Positions 22,601 to 34,338 of a stretch of DNA of 64,000 nucleotides are shown one piece after another. The notes under the pieces were generated by a model. That model saw only the letters and a program-made list of their open reading frames with translations, ran no database searches and was not told the DNA's origin. Each line of letters starts with the position of its first letter. The first letter of the stretch is position 1. A program made the position numbers and the translations under genes. This DNA is from Colius striatus (Eukaryota > Chordata > Aves > Coliiformes > Coliidae): the NCBI RefSeq assembly GCF_028858725.1, contig NC_084790.1, positions 84,879,506-84,943,505 of the forward strand, read 5' to 3'.

Positions 22601-25600
22601 AGATCTAATCATCTGGCTCTGAGCCATGCCCAAGGCAGATATCTAACCTGCACTCGGTAATTTCTCCCTTCTCCTCATCTCGTCTTGCTCCCACTGGCTG
22701 CTGCCTCCCCCTCCTCCTGATGGTCCCATCTGGTGGCTGTGGTACCTTGCCCCAGCCTCACAACTTGGATGTCTCCAAGTCTAGTCCTCAAGATCTGCTC
22801 TTGGCATAATCTTAGCCTTGATCCAAGGTTTTGCAAGGGAGCTTGGTGCCTGAGCATTGGGGTGGAGCTGCTCATCCCGCTGAGGTGTCCACATCTCGCT
22901 CCTGCCCTCCTACGCTCCTGCATCAGGAGATCCAGGCAGAGGAACACACCTCTTCCAGCCCTCCTGAAACCCACAGGCTTTCCTCCATCATGTGAAGAGG
23001 TGAGTTGATATCAATGTGCCACAAGTGCTGGGGGGGAGATGGAAACTATCTGTGGATTTGTCTCCAAGTTCAGACTGTGCCTGAAATGAGAGCATGGCCT
23101 TCACAGTGTCTGGTGTGCTAGAAAACTGGCTGCTCATGTTTAGTGCCAAACACATATCCCAGCACAGTGCTCTGCTCTCCAGCTCTGGCTGGAGGACAAG
23201 GGTAATGGCTGGCATGTCAGCCTTCAGCTATCCTTCCACTCCATCCCTGAGTAGAGGCTGAAACATCAATGTCACAAGCCACAGTTGGAGCAGGGCTGGG
23301 TGGACTCTCTGACTGAAACATAGTTTTGGTCTCAAAATCATCTCACAGTGTCTTGCAAAACTTCCAGGATTCCAGGAGCTGGACTCAAACAGAAATGCCA
23401 CAGGCAGCACTGCCAACCCCAAGCATTCAAATGCCATGAGTCAGCCCCCTCTACCCTCAGCTCTTCCAAGTCTCCTTTCCATTCTGGGTTGGGTGGGTTT
23501 TTTTCTGAACTGTGAGGTTAAACCTCGTTCTTATTTTCCAATGTATCTGCTTATCTTCTCCCTCACCTTTTAGGAAGGCCAGAAACATAACTGTTTCTTG
23601 GGTGTGGGGGAGGGTGTTTCTAAAAGGAAGAGGAGAGGCAATGCCCTGGAGCAAGGCCCCGAGGAACGTTCTTATGTGACTTGGGATAAATTCGGGCGAT
23701 TTGGCAGCGCTTCAGTCTGGCTGCCTGTTTAATTGCCTGCAGATCCTGCCTTGTCATTAACACAAGAGGTCAAGGTACTGGCAGGAGTTCTGTGATTTGT
23801 GGATGCATGTTTAGCTTATAAAAACAGCCCTGTCTCTGCCTCGCAGCGAGCCCTCCTTGTTAATCCAGCTGTTACAGCTGTTCTCCCCTATCCTGAGCTC
23901 CTTCCGCTGACTCGGCCCTTCCTTGCCTTCTTGAAGTGCCTTATGCAATGCTTCTGAGCAAACACTCATTTGGCCAGCTGGGTGCTCACTGCAGCAGCAA
24001 CTGGGCATCCTAAATGCTCATTAAAATTGGTAACATTTGAAATACTGCATTTCAGGAGATGTTTCCTTCCTCTGAATCTCTCAGGGGAAAGGGAGCTGAG
24101 AGGAAAAGTGAGCAGAGCCCAAGGAGCATCCAGCATGTTCCCTGAATAAAGAAAGAGCATCTGCCAGGATGCAGCACACATGCATCAGGCAGCATATGTG
24201 AGTCAACCGAGTCCTGCAGTGGCTCTAAGCTGAATGAGAGGCACCATGTCTGCAGCCGGGGCATCCCCAGCCTACGTTGGTAGTGCACACTTTAAGAACA
24301 GCTTCTTCCCAGGGGCTGGCTGATTCTTTCATGGGACTCCATGAGAGAGATTTGCAAGTCCTCAAGGAAGAGGGGTGGGAAAAAAAAAAACCCAAAAAAG
24401 TGTTCTGTTTTTCCTCAGGTCTCCCTGAAGATCAAGGTTTGGGGCTGAGGTTTTCCTCAAAGCCACGGGTTGCTCCGTATGACCTGCTCCAAGCCCTATG
24501 CGACTGCTCTTACCCACAAATACTTACCCCAAGGAGAGAGAACTGGGGCAAACAGCATTCAGCATTGTTCTTTCCTTATCCTTGGGTTGCTGAAAGGCTG
24601 ACCTGCACCCATTGTAGGGAGCCCTGACACTCCTGGTGCTGCTCTGGCTGGTGAGTTCGCAGCAGACCGTAACTCTGGTGCTATGAGCAGCGTTGCAAGC
24701 CTGGCTGTCCCTGCTCGGGGGACACAAAGGGTCTACAGAATCCAGAGTGCTGGATCACATCCCTGAAAGGACAAGTTGTTAGTGCTGCAGCAGCAGGAGA
24801 GCGTGGGCTGTGAGGAGCTGAGTGCCTGGCAGGGGGCCGTGGCTGCAGCCAGGCAGTCTCTGGCACCCCTGTGTGGCCACCTGCACCATCACAACCCGGG
24901 GACAGGAGCATTTCCCCAGGGAGCAGCTCCCTGGCAAGCAGAGGAGGCAGGGAAACACTTCTGAAGGGTCTAGACAGGAGCCTAAATCTTGTCTGTAGAG
25001 TCAGCAAGTCCATGTGAAGGATGGGAGCCCTCTTGTCCTCTTGTGCAGGTCCAGGAGGTGCTTGGGAACAGGGGCACGTGGAGCATTAAGGAAAGGAGCA
25101 GGCTTTTGGGTTTCAGTGCCTGAGGACACCCTGGCTGCTGTGTTCTTACAGCTGGGGGAGGGGAGCAACATCAAAATGAGCCTTTTTTACACCCATTGAC
25201 CACTATCAGTGGAGATACAAACTGCATCCACACGGAGAGCTCGTGGTGACAGCTGCAGCCTGACTTGGCAGATTTCTGCAGTAGCAGAAAGCTGGTGTTA
25301 GAAGGCTGTGGATGGTGCAGCAGCGATGCCGTTAGCTGGCATTAAACCTCTTTCCCGTCTCCTCAAATCATTTCCTTGGTAAAACAGCTGAGAAATGAAA
25401 AATAACCAAAAATACAACTCCAGTGGTGCAAGCTGGCTGCCCATGACCAGGGAACACAGCCGGGTAGTGTAAGCGGAAAGCTCTGCAGAGGACTGAGCCC
25501 CACTCCTGTACAAGATCAGGGGATCTCTGAGGCCCTCCAGTCCTCTTCCAGTCCCTCTCCACCCCCAGGTCCCAGCAGGTAAGTGTCAGCCTGCTCCCAT

Positions 25601-25790
25601 GGCTCCTGCCTCGGAGGCAGTGTGCGCTCCACTATCGTGCCCTGAAAACTGAGGAGCTCCTTCCACGCTCCATCATGTGGCCTCCAGCTAACCATGCTGT
25701 TCAACACAGCAGGATTAAATTAATTCAATTCACTCCTCAACTCCTCCCTAATTTAATTTCCACTCCTACATGCCTCCTGTCAGGGGGCTG
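19651..25790. other. Long intergenic stretch, no gene seen
   Basis: About 6.1 kb, the longest CR1-free stretch left of 45 kb. No exon with support. The 23660-23800 part has TTAATTGCC and AGGTCAAGGTA (nuclear-receptor half-site type) motifs near a TATA-like TTATAAAAAC at 23817, and might be regulatory. A donor-like CAGCAG|GTAAGTG occurs at 25580 without a partner exon. Confidence 0.45.
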
Positions 25791-26035
25791 CTGAGAGCAA
25801 GGTCTCCCCTCAGGCTCCTCTTCTCCAGGCTCAACACCCCCATTCCCTCAGCCCCTCCCCAGCACCTTGTGCTCCAGCCCCTTCCCCAGCTCTGTGCCCG
25901 GCTCTGGCCACGCTGCAGCCCCTCAGTGTCCCTGTGGCAGTGAGTGAGGGGCCCAGCACTGAGCACAGCCCTGGAGCTGCAGCCTCCCCAGGGCCCAGCA
26001 CAGGGACACAATCCCTGCCCTGGGCCTGCTGCCAT
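25791..26035 (-). mobile_element. Internal CR1 fragment lacking its 3' end
   Basis: It matches (reverse complement) the internal segment of the CR1 copy at 42486: 'CTCAACACCCCCATTCCCTCAGCCCC' and 'GCCCCTCAGTGTCCCTGTGGC'. It has no 3' UTR or 8-mer tail at the left end. Since CR1 inserts by its 3' end, loss of that end points to a later deletion or a different way of copying. Confidence 0.9.
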
Positions 26036-27924
26036 TAGAGAGAGACACGGGATCTTGGCTCAGGTGTATTTGGAGAAATAGATGGCAGTGGACTCGGTGT
26101 CACTTCAGTGCCACCAAATGGTACCTGCTGTGTGGCACCATCACCATGGAGAGGGCACAAGAGCCATGCAGAGCAGCCTGTGCACCACTCACCCCGTCAG
26201 CACCCAGCAGACCACCTGAGCAAACATCCATTGCAGGCAGAGGCAAGATCCTGATCTTAATACCTAAGGTCCTTATGCTTTTTGGTTGCTGGGAGGATGC
26301 ACAGGAAGCCAGGAGAGGTCTCTTGGGCCACATTCTTCCCAGTGCAGGGCTGCATTGCCGGATGATGGGGAGCTGCTCCAGCTGTGTGGAGATGCAGCAT
26401 TGGACTGTCTCCTGTGCATGGAAGATCTTCCTGCAGTCTCACCAGACCTTTCTCTGTGAGTCCAGTTCTTAGCTTGCTGGCAGAATCCTTTATGTTGAAA
26501 TTGTCATTATTTGAAGTAAGTTGCAGCCCAAATTACCTCTCGCAGCACTTTCCCCAGTGCCAATGATGTTCAGAGGAGTAGAGCTGGCCTCAAACCATGA
26601 CTGTGGAGCCTAAAAGCGAGAGCAGAGAAGATGCAGTTAACACATGAGTGTAGAAGTAGCCTCTGGAGGACAAAATACTCATTACTTCCAGGGGAAGAAC
26701 AGGACAGCATCCAAAGGAGGTCAAGGAGCAACTTAAAACAAACTTTAAAGTATCTTCTTGCAAAGATGCAGCTTTGGGACTTGCTGCTGAAGATTGTCTG
26801 TGCCTTTTCATCTCCAACCCTTGCTTCAGGAAACCCCTGAGCTGTATTCCCAGAGGAAGGGGTGGTTAGAAGGTTGAGCTGGGAGCTGCATCCAGCTGAC
26901 ACCTTCTGGTGGCATCTGGAAGTTAGGTCACTTCTTACTGTGCTGTTCCTGGCGACATTTCCCCAAGCAGACTCCGTCTCTAAAGGGTGAGGAGATGGTA
27001 CTTGTCCCCATGGAGGGGACAGAGCTTGCTCTACTACCCTGAGCTCTGCAGGCAGGCTGAGACCAGGTCTCAAGAGAATCTGACCACTCTTAGTCTTGGA
27101 GGGATCTCATAAGGATGTCTTCAGCCTCAGTATACCTCTGGGCAGGGGAAACAACCCCCAGCCTGCTGCAGGTGTGAGTCCTCATCTCAGGGTGCTGCCT
27201 GGGCATGGAAATCCGAGTGGTGACACATCTCTGCAGTGCTGGGAGCACTGTCAGCACCTGCCTGACAAAGCTGCAAACAAGAAATCTTCCTCTGATTGTG
27301 TATGAACCCCACCAGGACGATTTGACAGGTGGAAAAGCGACTCTACTGCTTGTCACAGCCATGAGGCCCTGCAGTGTGTCACCAGCCAAAGGATTCTGCT
27401 CAGGGATGGCTGGGAACAGGCTGTTCCTCCACGCTGGATCCAAGGCTGAAGGAAAAACTTCATCTTGTGCAAGACTGTGGGCAGGGAGGGAGGGGTGACC
27501 TGAAGAAAGGATTGCAAGAGCAGATTTCATGTGTCTGATGTGAGAGCAGGACAGACACTGAGCCCAAGGGCTGCAGGAAATGAAATGCAGTGAGATGGCC
27601 CATTCCAGACAGTCCCTCACAGTAGCTGGTGTGGTGGCCAGGGGAAGGCCAGTGGCCACCCCTCGGTGGTTGAAGGCACAGCAGGACATCTCCCATCCTC
27701 CTCCTGGGATGTGGCTGCTGGTGATCTCTGCGCTCTGTGGGTGCAGGAGATGTGTGGTGGGTGAGACCCTGCAAGGGCTTCACACCTCAGCAGCTGCAGG
27801 ACGTGGTTCTTCACTGCAGACTCACTTACTGAGCCTCTGTCCCCCTACTCTCCACTGCAGGGGAAGATTTGGGACATGCCAGCATGGGATGAGGTGGGGA
27901 GAGATACCCCCATGTCGTGCCACT
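26036..27924. other. Intergenic, no gene seen
   Basis: About 1.9 kb. Overlapping open frames on both strands at 27090-27780 look random: no known domain and no supporting splice pattern. GC content rises towards the right, ahead of the minisatellite block. Confidence 0.45.
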
Positions 27925-28265
27925 GGTGGTGGGGGCCCAGGGGCTGCAGGTGGAGCTGTGTGGAGTTTGGCTGGAAGCTGGGGTGTGGGGTGTGGGCAGG
28001 GGCTGGGGTGCAGGTTGGGGAGCCTCAGGCAAGGGGTTTGGTGGGGGTGCAGGCAGTGATTCAGTGGGTGCAGGCAGGGGTGAGGGGGCAGACGGGTTGG
28101 AGGGGGCAGACGGGGTTTGAGGGTGCAGGCAATGGACTCGGGGAGCAGACAGATTCAAGGGGTGCAGGAGAAGGTGGGGGGCAGGCAGGGGCTGGAGGCA
28201 CAGGAACGGGACTCGCGGGGCGGGCAGGAGGGGTTCAAGGGGTGCAGATGGGGCTGGGGGGGCAC
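27925..28265 (+). repeat. Degenerate G-rich minisatellite, unit about 19-22 bp
   Basis: The clearest part (about 28035-28260) repeats GGGTGCAGGCAGGGG-like and GGGGGCAGACGGG-like units roughly every 20 bp, with much divergence. Nearly all G is on the plus strand (strong GC skew). The long plus-strand frames that cross it are by-products of the repeat and lack stops by composition. Confidence 0.7.
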
Positions 28266-28290
28266 ACGGCCGCTGCCCGCAGGCCACAAC

Positions 28291-28310
28291 GCCGCCACCA
28301 GGGGGCGCCG
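28291..28310 (+). promoter_or_regulatory. Near-consensus CTCF binding motif
   Basis: It contains GCCACCAGGGGGCGCC, which agrees with the core of the vertebrate CTCF motif (CCACCAGGGGGCGC). CTCF is an 11-zinc-finger protein that marks insulators and loop anchors. The site lies between two divergent promoters and next to two tandem arrays, in a short CpG-rich patch (28255-28420). The match is seen directly; occupancy is inferred. Confidence 0.65.
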
Positions 28311-28339
28311 CAGCGCCGCCGCTGCAGGGGGAGACGGTC

Positions 28340-28710
28340 GGGATCCGCCGGGATCCGCCGGGATCCACCGAGGGACATCGGGATCTGCCGGGATCTGCCG
28401 GGATCTGCCGGGGGACATTGACATCTATTTGGGATCTACTTGGATCTGCCAGAGATATCGGGGACATCGGGGACATCAGGATCTATTGGGGGACATTGGG
28501 ATCTATCAGAGATATCAGGATCTATTGGGAATACTGGGATCTATTGGGGGACAATGGGATCTATTGGGGACATGGGAATCTATCAGGAGACACTGGGATT
28601 TATGAGGGATATCGGTATTCACTGACTGGGGCATATCAGGGGATATTGGGATCTATTGGGGGCTATTGGGACCTATTGGGGGATATCAGGATTCAGGGGG
28701 GATATTGGGA
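28340..28710 (+). repeat. 10-bp-period minisatellite (about 37 units)
   Basis: It starts as near-perfect GGGATCCGCC and GGGATCTGCC units and drifts into GGGATCTATT, GGGGGACATT and GAGATATCAG units, all about 10 bp. The left part is CpG-rich and the right part is AT-richer, as if the array decayed by CpG loss or grew from one side. Because 10 is not a multiple of 3, the overlapping plus-strand frames give a 10-residue peptide period. Confidence 0.9.
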
Positions 28711-31700
28711 TGGCCAGGGGATGGGTACCAGGATGGAGGTGCAGGGCTGAGCAGCAGCTGGGTGTGGGCTGTGAGGAGCAGGGGAGGTGGATGTGGGGCT
28801 GGGGAGCACCATGCCGCAGTGGGTGCCGGGATGGAGCAGCATCAGCAGTGGGAAGATGCCAGGTCAGGGGTGCAGGAACACTGACAGCAGGGAGGGGGGT
28901 TACAGAGGCATGGGAGTGCCAGATGTGGAGTATGAGGACGGCAGTGGGGAGCTGCTGGGGTGCAGGAGCACGGGCAGAGGGGAAGCACCAGGCTGCAGAG
29001 GCACCACGCACAAGCTCGTTTCCAGCCCATCTAGTACAAAGGCTGTAGATGGAATGACTGGTGCAGGGCACAGGGATGGGCTTTGGGGTGCGTGGTGTGG
29101 TGGTGAAGCCCTGGCATTGGCTGTGGGGTGCCAGCTGCATGTGTGGGCTGAGGTACCCACAGGCTCTGCTCAGATGGTGGCAAATACCAAGTACACTGAT
29201 GCCACAGTTGGTTTCCTTGTCTTGCACAGATCCTGTCACTCCACATGTGAGGCGGGTAGCTCTCCTCCTCTGCCCACCCATGCTCAGAGAACAGGCCATG
29301 TCTAGGCTGGGTTTGCTCAGGAGGACCCAGGGGATGAAGGCTCTCCTGGCTGTGGCATCACAGCGAGCATTAGCAGCTCTGAGGCAGGATGAAGGGCGCT
29401 GTGGCTGAGGGGAGCAGGCAGACCCTTAAACACAGGATGCAGTTTGCCTTAAGTAGCATGCTAGCAGCTTTTCTAAACCAAAACTATTTCAGATGGCAAC
29501 TGAGTATTCAGATTAATATCCATTTGTCTGGTTTCAGTTGTATCTGTTGTGTCAGCAGAGCCTGTTTAACCTGGAAATTGGTGCAGAAGGTTGGAGCTGA
29601 GCTGGCTCAGCTCCAGGACAGGGTTTACAGCAGCCAGGTCTGACAGAAGTGGCTTCCTTAGCACAAACAACACGTTCCTGCCTTCAGTAAGGAAACAGAG
29701 AGGTGGAAAAGCGTGAAAGCACGGCATAGTTTGTGATTCAAGACTGGGAGGGCTGAGCATGAGGTCTGCCTGTTCTGAATTCCCAAAGGACATGATAACT
29801 CAGGGCCATTCAAACAGGAGATCATTCGACTCAGGGTAGCAGTTAATGTCAGCCTCTCTTGGAGGCATCATTTTGCTTGGTGAGCTGTTTTTTTCCTGAC
29901 CTCTAGCATGTGCATTAAACATCACCTCATCCATAGCCACGTTTAGTTCTGTTTCATTGCATTTTAAATCCCATCCTCTTGTCCAAACACACACTCATGG
30001 ACTTTTTGCTTTAAATCAAATATGCTCCTTCCTGCTCTCTTAACTGCTTGGTGTGGAGAACCTGAATGCTGGAGCTTGTTTTCTACCTAGTTTTCCTGTT
30101 TTCCTAGTTTTATATCCCCCTAACCCTTAGGTAGGGTAAAGGATGAACCTTGGGTTTGGGGCTTGGTCTGTTTGGAAACGACTGCAACTGTTGCAATAGT
30201 GCTGTTGTTAACCATGGTTAGGGTGTCTGTGTGTTTGGGATGTGAAAGGATTCAGCTGACTTAGCGTGTCTCAAATCCTAAAGCTTGCTGAGGTCAAAGG
30301 GGCAGGAAGCTTCGTGGCAGAACAACAGAGGAGGCTCAGTGGTGTCTAATCGTCTCCCGCCTCTCTGTGGGGAGGAGTTTGTTCCTGCTGAAGGAGTAGC
30401 CTGCTCCCCTCCACTGACCCCAGCATGGGCCTGGGTGTCCAAATTAGAGCTTGGGGCATCTCCTAAGGAGGGTTTCTTGCCCTGCCCAAGGCTGTGTTGT
30501 GCTTGGAACCTGCAACATCAAAATCTCTTCCCTCCCTCCATCACTGGGAGCAGAAAGGCTGAGTGGTGAAGTCAGGAGAAAGAGCAGGGGGGCTGCCAGA
30601 GGCAAGGCTGCAGAGGGAAACCATGTCCCTCAGTGTAGAGCTTGGTTTTGGTCTATAGAGCCCAGATATTTTTGAGGTGGTTCAGCTGCAAGAACACAGG
30701 TATCCCCCTGGGATGCTCTGAGGTCTCCCAGCTCCCCCACTGATGGTCCAGGAGGGTACTGGAGGTCCTGTGTCACCCATGTGCCTGTGCAGATGTTTTA
30801 GGGTGTCTAAGCTGTGTCCTTTCTATTTGTTATGCTGACTTGTCTGCAAAACAGTACAAAACAAACCCTCCCTTTTTGTTGTTTTTTTTTGTTTTCCCCA
30901 AAATGAGACTTCCCTCCCTGCCCTCCCAAACCCCAAACCAGCAATGTCCTGATGTCCACTCCACACACAGCCGCTGCTGGTGACTTCAGCCAGACGGAGG
31001 ATGGCAACAGGAGTGATGGGAACCACATCTGGCTGAGAAAAGGGTGAGAGCCAGGGATGAGATGCTGTGTTACTGAAGCTGGAGATGCTGAGGGTGAGGG
31101 TCTCCAAGAAACAAGGAGAAATGGTCTAGTAAATTGTGTGCTTTGGTAGGATTCATGGAGAAATGTGTCTCCAAGTTTTTTCTGAATGCCTGGGTGAATA
31201 CACCAGGAATTGTCTTTCTATCCAGGTGTCCTCTGGTAGTGAAGGGGAATAATCCACGTCACCAAACTACCCCATCTCACAAGCAGTAAACATCCAGGGC
31301 TGGAAGAAGCTGCACACTATGGCTGCAGGGGAACAAGACCAACTCCTTTCCTCTCAGTGCTTCTTCAGGACCTGACTCAGGCTGCTCTGGGGCTTGGCTG
31401 CTGCAGCAAAGGCTCAGGTGTGGGAAAAGGGCTGGGAAGAGAAGGCTACTATTGTAACAGAGTCATGGTAGTGAGAGCTCGTTCTCACTGTGGTCAGGAG
31501 CATCCCTGTAATTTGTTCTCCGTGTGACCAGCTATTGCATGGAGCCTACAGAAAACCATCAGCTGCTGCCATCCATGGCTCAGAGGCAGGAACACAGCTC
31601 TGTTTGTCGACGCTCTATGTAAACCTTGCTGCCACGTTTCACCTGCCATGAACTGCAACAAGAGCCCAGGGCGGCAGCTTCAAAGGGTGCTGCCTGCTCT

Positions 31701-31714
31701 GTGCGTGCCTGTGT
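28711..31714. other. Intergenic; G-rich at left, no gene seen
   Basis: 28730-29130 continues the G-rich, GC-skewed composition with GGGTGCAGG-type words but no clean period. From 29.4 kb the sequence is ordinary. No exon or repeat is recognised. Confidence 0.45.
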
Positions 31715-32100
31715 TCAAAGCTGGAGCTGCCCTTGGATGTGGCGTGGGCTGTGGTGCTGCTGGGGCAGGACAGGCCACAAACTCCCCACTCTTAGCTCAA
31801 ATATGTTGTGGCATTTAAAGGGAGAGGGAAGATGGGGCTCATGGTGCTGTGGGTCTGAAGGGCTCGTGCTTGATGGAGCCCAGGGGGACCAAGGAGTAGC
31901 TCTTCTGTCTGGTCCTTGGTGGAGGTAATGTGTCCTCCTATATTTATCATATTTATTCCCATTATTAGGGGGAATAATATATTCCCATATATGGTGTGGA
32001 TATGACCCCACAGGAGCCAGGCAGCGGAAGACAAAGACACACATGAGCAATGATTTCATGCTGAAGATGGGAAACAGACGCCTCCTTATATACCTTGGGA
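31715..32100 (-). other. TATA box plus leader-like ORF; possible LTR-derived promoter
   Basis: On the minus strand a TATATAAGGAGG box (32081-32092) lies about 22 bp before an ATG (32057-32059). The ATG opens a 114-codon frame ending at 31715, whose first residues (MKSLLMCVFVFRCLAPVGS) look like a signal peptide. An AATAAA follows on the same strand (31952-31957). Compact TATA, start and poly(A) spacing is typical of a retroviral LTR (end of U3, R), so I favour an old LTR fragment with the frame as chance. LTR borders and target duplication could not be fixed. Confidence 0.35.
31985..31994. promoter_or_regulatory. Perfect CArG box (SRF-type site)
   Basis: CCATATATGG fits CC(A/T)6GG, the serum response factor site. 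It lies beside an AT-rich near-palindrome (GGAATAATATATTCC). It may belong to the LTR-like sequence described at 31715-32100. Confidence 0.4.
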
Positions 32101-33185
32101 CCGTCTTGGGGGCCATCACTTCTGTTATCTGATCTTCAGGCTTGCAGCACTGTGAGGGATGTTGTTACTCCCAGTTCATGGCCAAATCCTTTGAAAAGAG
32201 ACCATTTAATGCATATAAACTCAAATCTACTTGAAACCCTACACTCTTGTCTCTTCAGACAGAGCTGTTTTCCTCCACATATGCTCTACCCCATGCCCTC
32301 AGTTGGCCAGTGCCCTCACAGGGTGCTCACAGCCCCATCACAGCCAGGGATGCTGCAAGGTTTGATGCTTCCTTTTGCACCTGAGCACACCCAAACGATG
32401 TATCTGGGGTTTCCAAGGCAATGTCTGCATGGAGATGTTTCCCAAGGTGAGCAGGAATAAACTTGTTGAGCCCAAGCCCAGGAGTGACATTCTCCTCTGG
32501 TGCCCTCTCTTCTGCAGCCCAAAAGGCTGCACCCAATAATCCCTACACAATGTCCATCACTTTGGTTAAGCCCTAGCATGCTCTTTTTAGAACCCTCTAC
32601 TAAATACACACACACACACACTCAAAGAGGAACAACTTGGATTAAAGACTCCAGCTGATGAGGAATCTGCCACAGCCCCAGGTCTCACACCCTTAATTAC
32701 CTCTGTTGTTAAATGTCTGCAACTAAATTTGTCCACCTTTCATGTCTTGCCATGTATCCCTGTATTTCTTGCTAATTTTTTCTCAGTTATAATCACTGTG
32801 AGGAGAATGAGTAGAAGGACATTCACTGTATCTTTGATCTCTGTATCTTATTGTTTCTTCATTATCTTTGTAACAGAGCTCAGCCCTTTCTGAAGCTCAG
32901 TCCCTCTAGAGAGGTGATCAGGCTCTTAGTTTTCTCTAAGACTGGAGACAATGCTTTCCTGTCACCATGCTCTGCCATGGCCAGTCACATAACTCTGGCA
33001 AGAGTTGGTGCCTTTCCTTACAACTTGCTAGAATCCACCAATGGGTCAACTGTTTCCCTAAGAAAGGATTTTGCCTGCTGCCATGCTGAGAGCTCCAGAA
33101 ATGCTCAGAACTTGGGCAGGAGAGGAGTTGGACTAGGTGGCTGTTACATGTCCCTTTTTACTGAACTATACATACTACAGCAGAC
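32101..33185. other. Intergenic; CA microsatellite, no gene
   Basis: A (CA)n run at 32605-32621. Sequence near 33118-33170 faintly resembles a worn CR1 3' end (GAGTTGGACTAGGTGGC...). Nothing else is recognised. Confidence 0.45.
32605..32621. repeat. (CA)n microsatellite
   Basis: Seventeen bases of uninterrupted CA dinucleotide. Confidence 0.9.
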
Positions 33186-34338
33186 TGTAGTGGTTTTGCC
33201 TGGGCCAGGGTTTGTTAGCAGAGGGAGCTACAGGGATGGCTTCTTTAAACTAAGAGCTGCCAGAAGCTTCCCCTGTAGCTGACAGGGCTCATGCCAGGCA
33301 AGTCTAAGCTGGACCCACAGCTGACCCAGGCCTGGCCAGTTAGTGACTGAGGTAACCCCTCTGGGAATAACGTCTTGGAGAAGGGGAAGAAGTTGCTGAA
33401 CTGCAGCAGCAACAGGGACTGAGACTGTGAAAACATCTCCACACACACCAAGGTCAGGGGAGAAGGAGGGGAGGAGGGTGCTCAGGCCCTGGCAGAGAGA
33501 TTCCCCTGTGCCCTGTGCTGCAGCCCATGGTGAGGCAGCTGTGCCCCTGCAGCCCATGGAGGCCATGAGGAGCAGAGACCCACGGGCAGCCCGTGGAGGA
33601 GCCCACGCCGCAGCGGGTGGGTGCCTGAAGGAGGCTGTGACTGCGTGGGAAGCTCACCCTGGAGCGAGCTCCTGGCAGGGCCTGGGAGCCCGTGGGGAGA
33701 GAGGAGCCCAGGCCAGAGCAGGGTTGCTGTCAGGGCTCGTGACGCCGTGAGGGCCCCGGGCTGGAGCAGCCTGTCCCTGAAGGACTGTTCTCCTGTGGGT
33801 GACCCACGCTGGGGCAGGGTGTGAGGAGCTGCCCCGTGACAGGCCCCGTGCTGGGGCAGGGTGTGAGGAGCTGCAGCCCGTGGGAAGGAGCCACGCTGGA
33901 GCAGTTGGTGAGGGACTGTGTCCCGTGGGAGGGACCCCACAGTGCAGCAGTGGGAAGTGTGAGGAGGCCTCTCCCTGAGCAGCAGCAGCGGCAAAGTCCA
34001 TCTGTAATGAACTGACCGTAACCCCCGTCCCCCATCCCCTGCGCTGCTGGGGGGAAGGAAGGACAGTCCTGGGCAGAGGGAGGGGTGGGGGGAGGTGTGT
34101 TAAGATTCAGTTTTATTTCTCATCTCCCTGTTCTGATTGTTTATTAATGAATCAAACCTTTTTCTCTCCAAGTTGAGTCTGTTTTGCCCCTGACACTAAT
34201 TGCTGAGTGATCTCCCTGCCCTTATCTCAACTCACAAATCTCTCGTTATATTTCTCTCTGCCCTGACCAGTTTAGGAAGGGAGAGTGATATTACGACTTG
34301 ATGGGCACCTGGCACCCAGCCAGGGCTGAACCAATACA
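33186..34338 (+). mobile_element. Solo LTR, avian ERVL type, plus orientation
   Basis: About 1.15 kb from TGTAGTGG to CCAATACA (TG...CA ends). The flanks CAGAC (33181-33185) and AAGAC (34339-34343) fit a 5-bp target duplication with one difference, as expected of ERVL elements. Inside are about four 42-45-bp units (33757-33935, GCTGGGGCAGGGTGTGAGG-like), then a TTTTATTTCTCATC region and a 3' part with GAGTCTGTTTTGCCC, which the LTR at 57439 shares in opposite orientation. No internal viral genes flank it, so it is a solo LTR left by recombination. Confidence 0.85.

Noticed and set aside
27090..27689. 199-codon minus-strand frame.
   Set aside because: No domain and no splice pattern; overlapping long frames on the other strand show that stop-poor composition is the cause.
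27876..28750. Several long plus- and minus-strand frames across the G-rich and 10-bp arrays.
   Set aside because: Their peptides simply repeat with the array period; no conserved domain and no splice support.
33118..33170. Possible worn CR1 3' end before the solo LTR.
   Set aside because: Only a few words agree (GAGTTGGACTAGGTGGC); too weak to annotate as an element.
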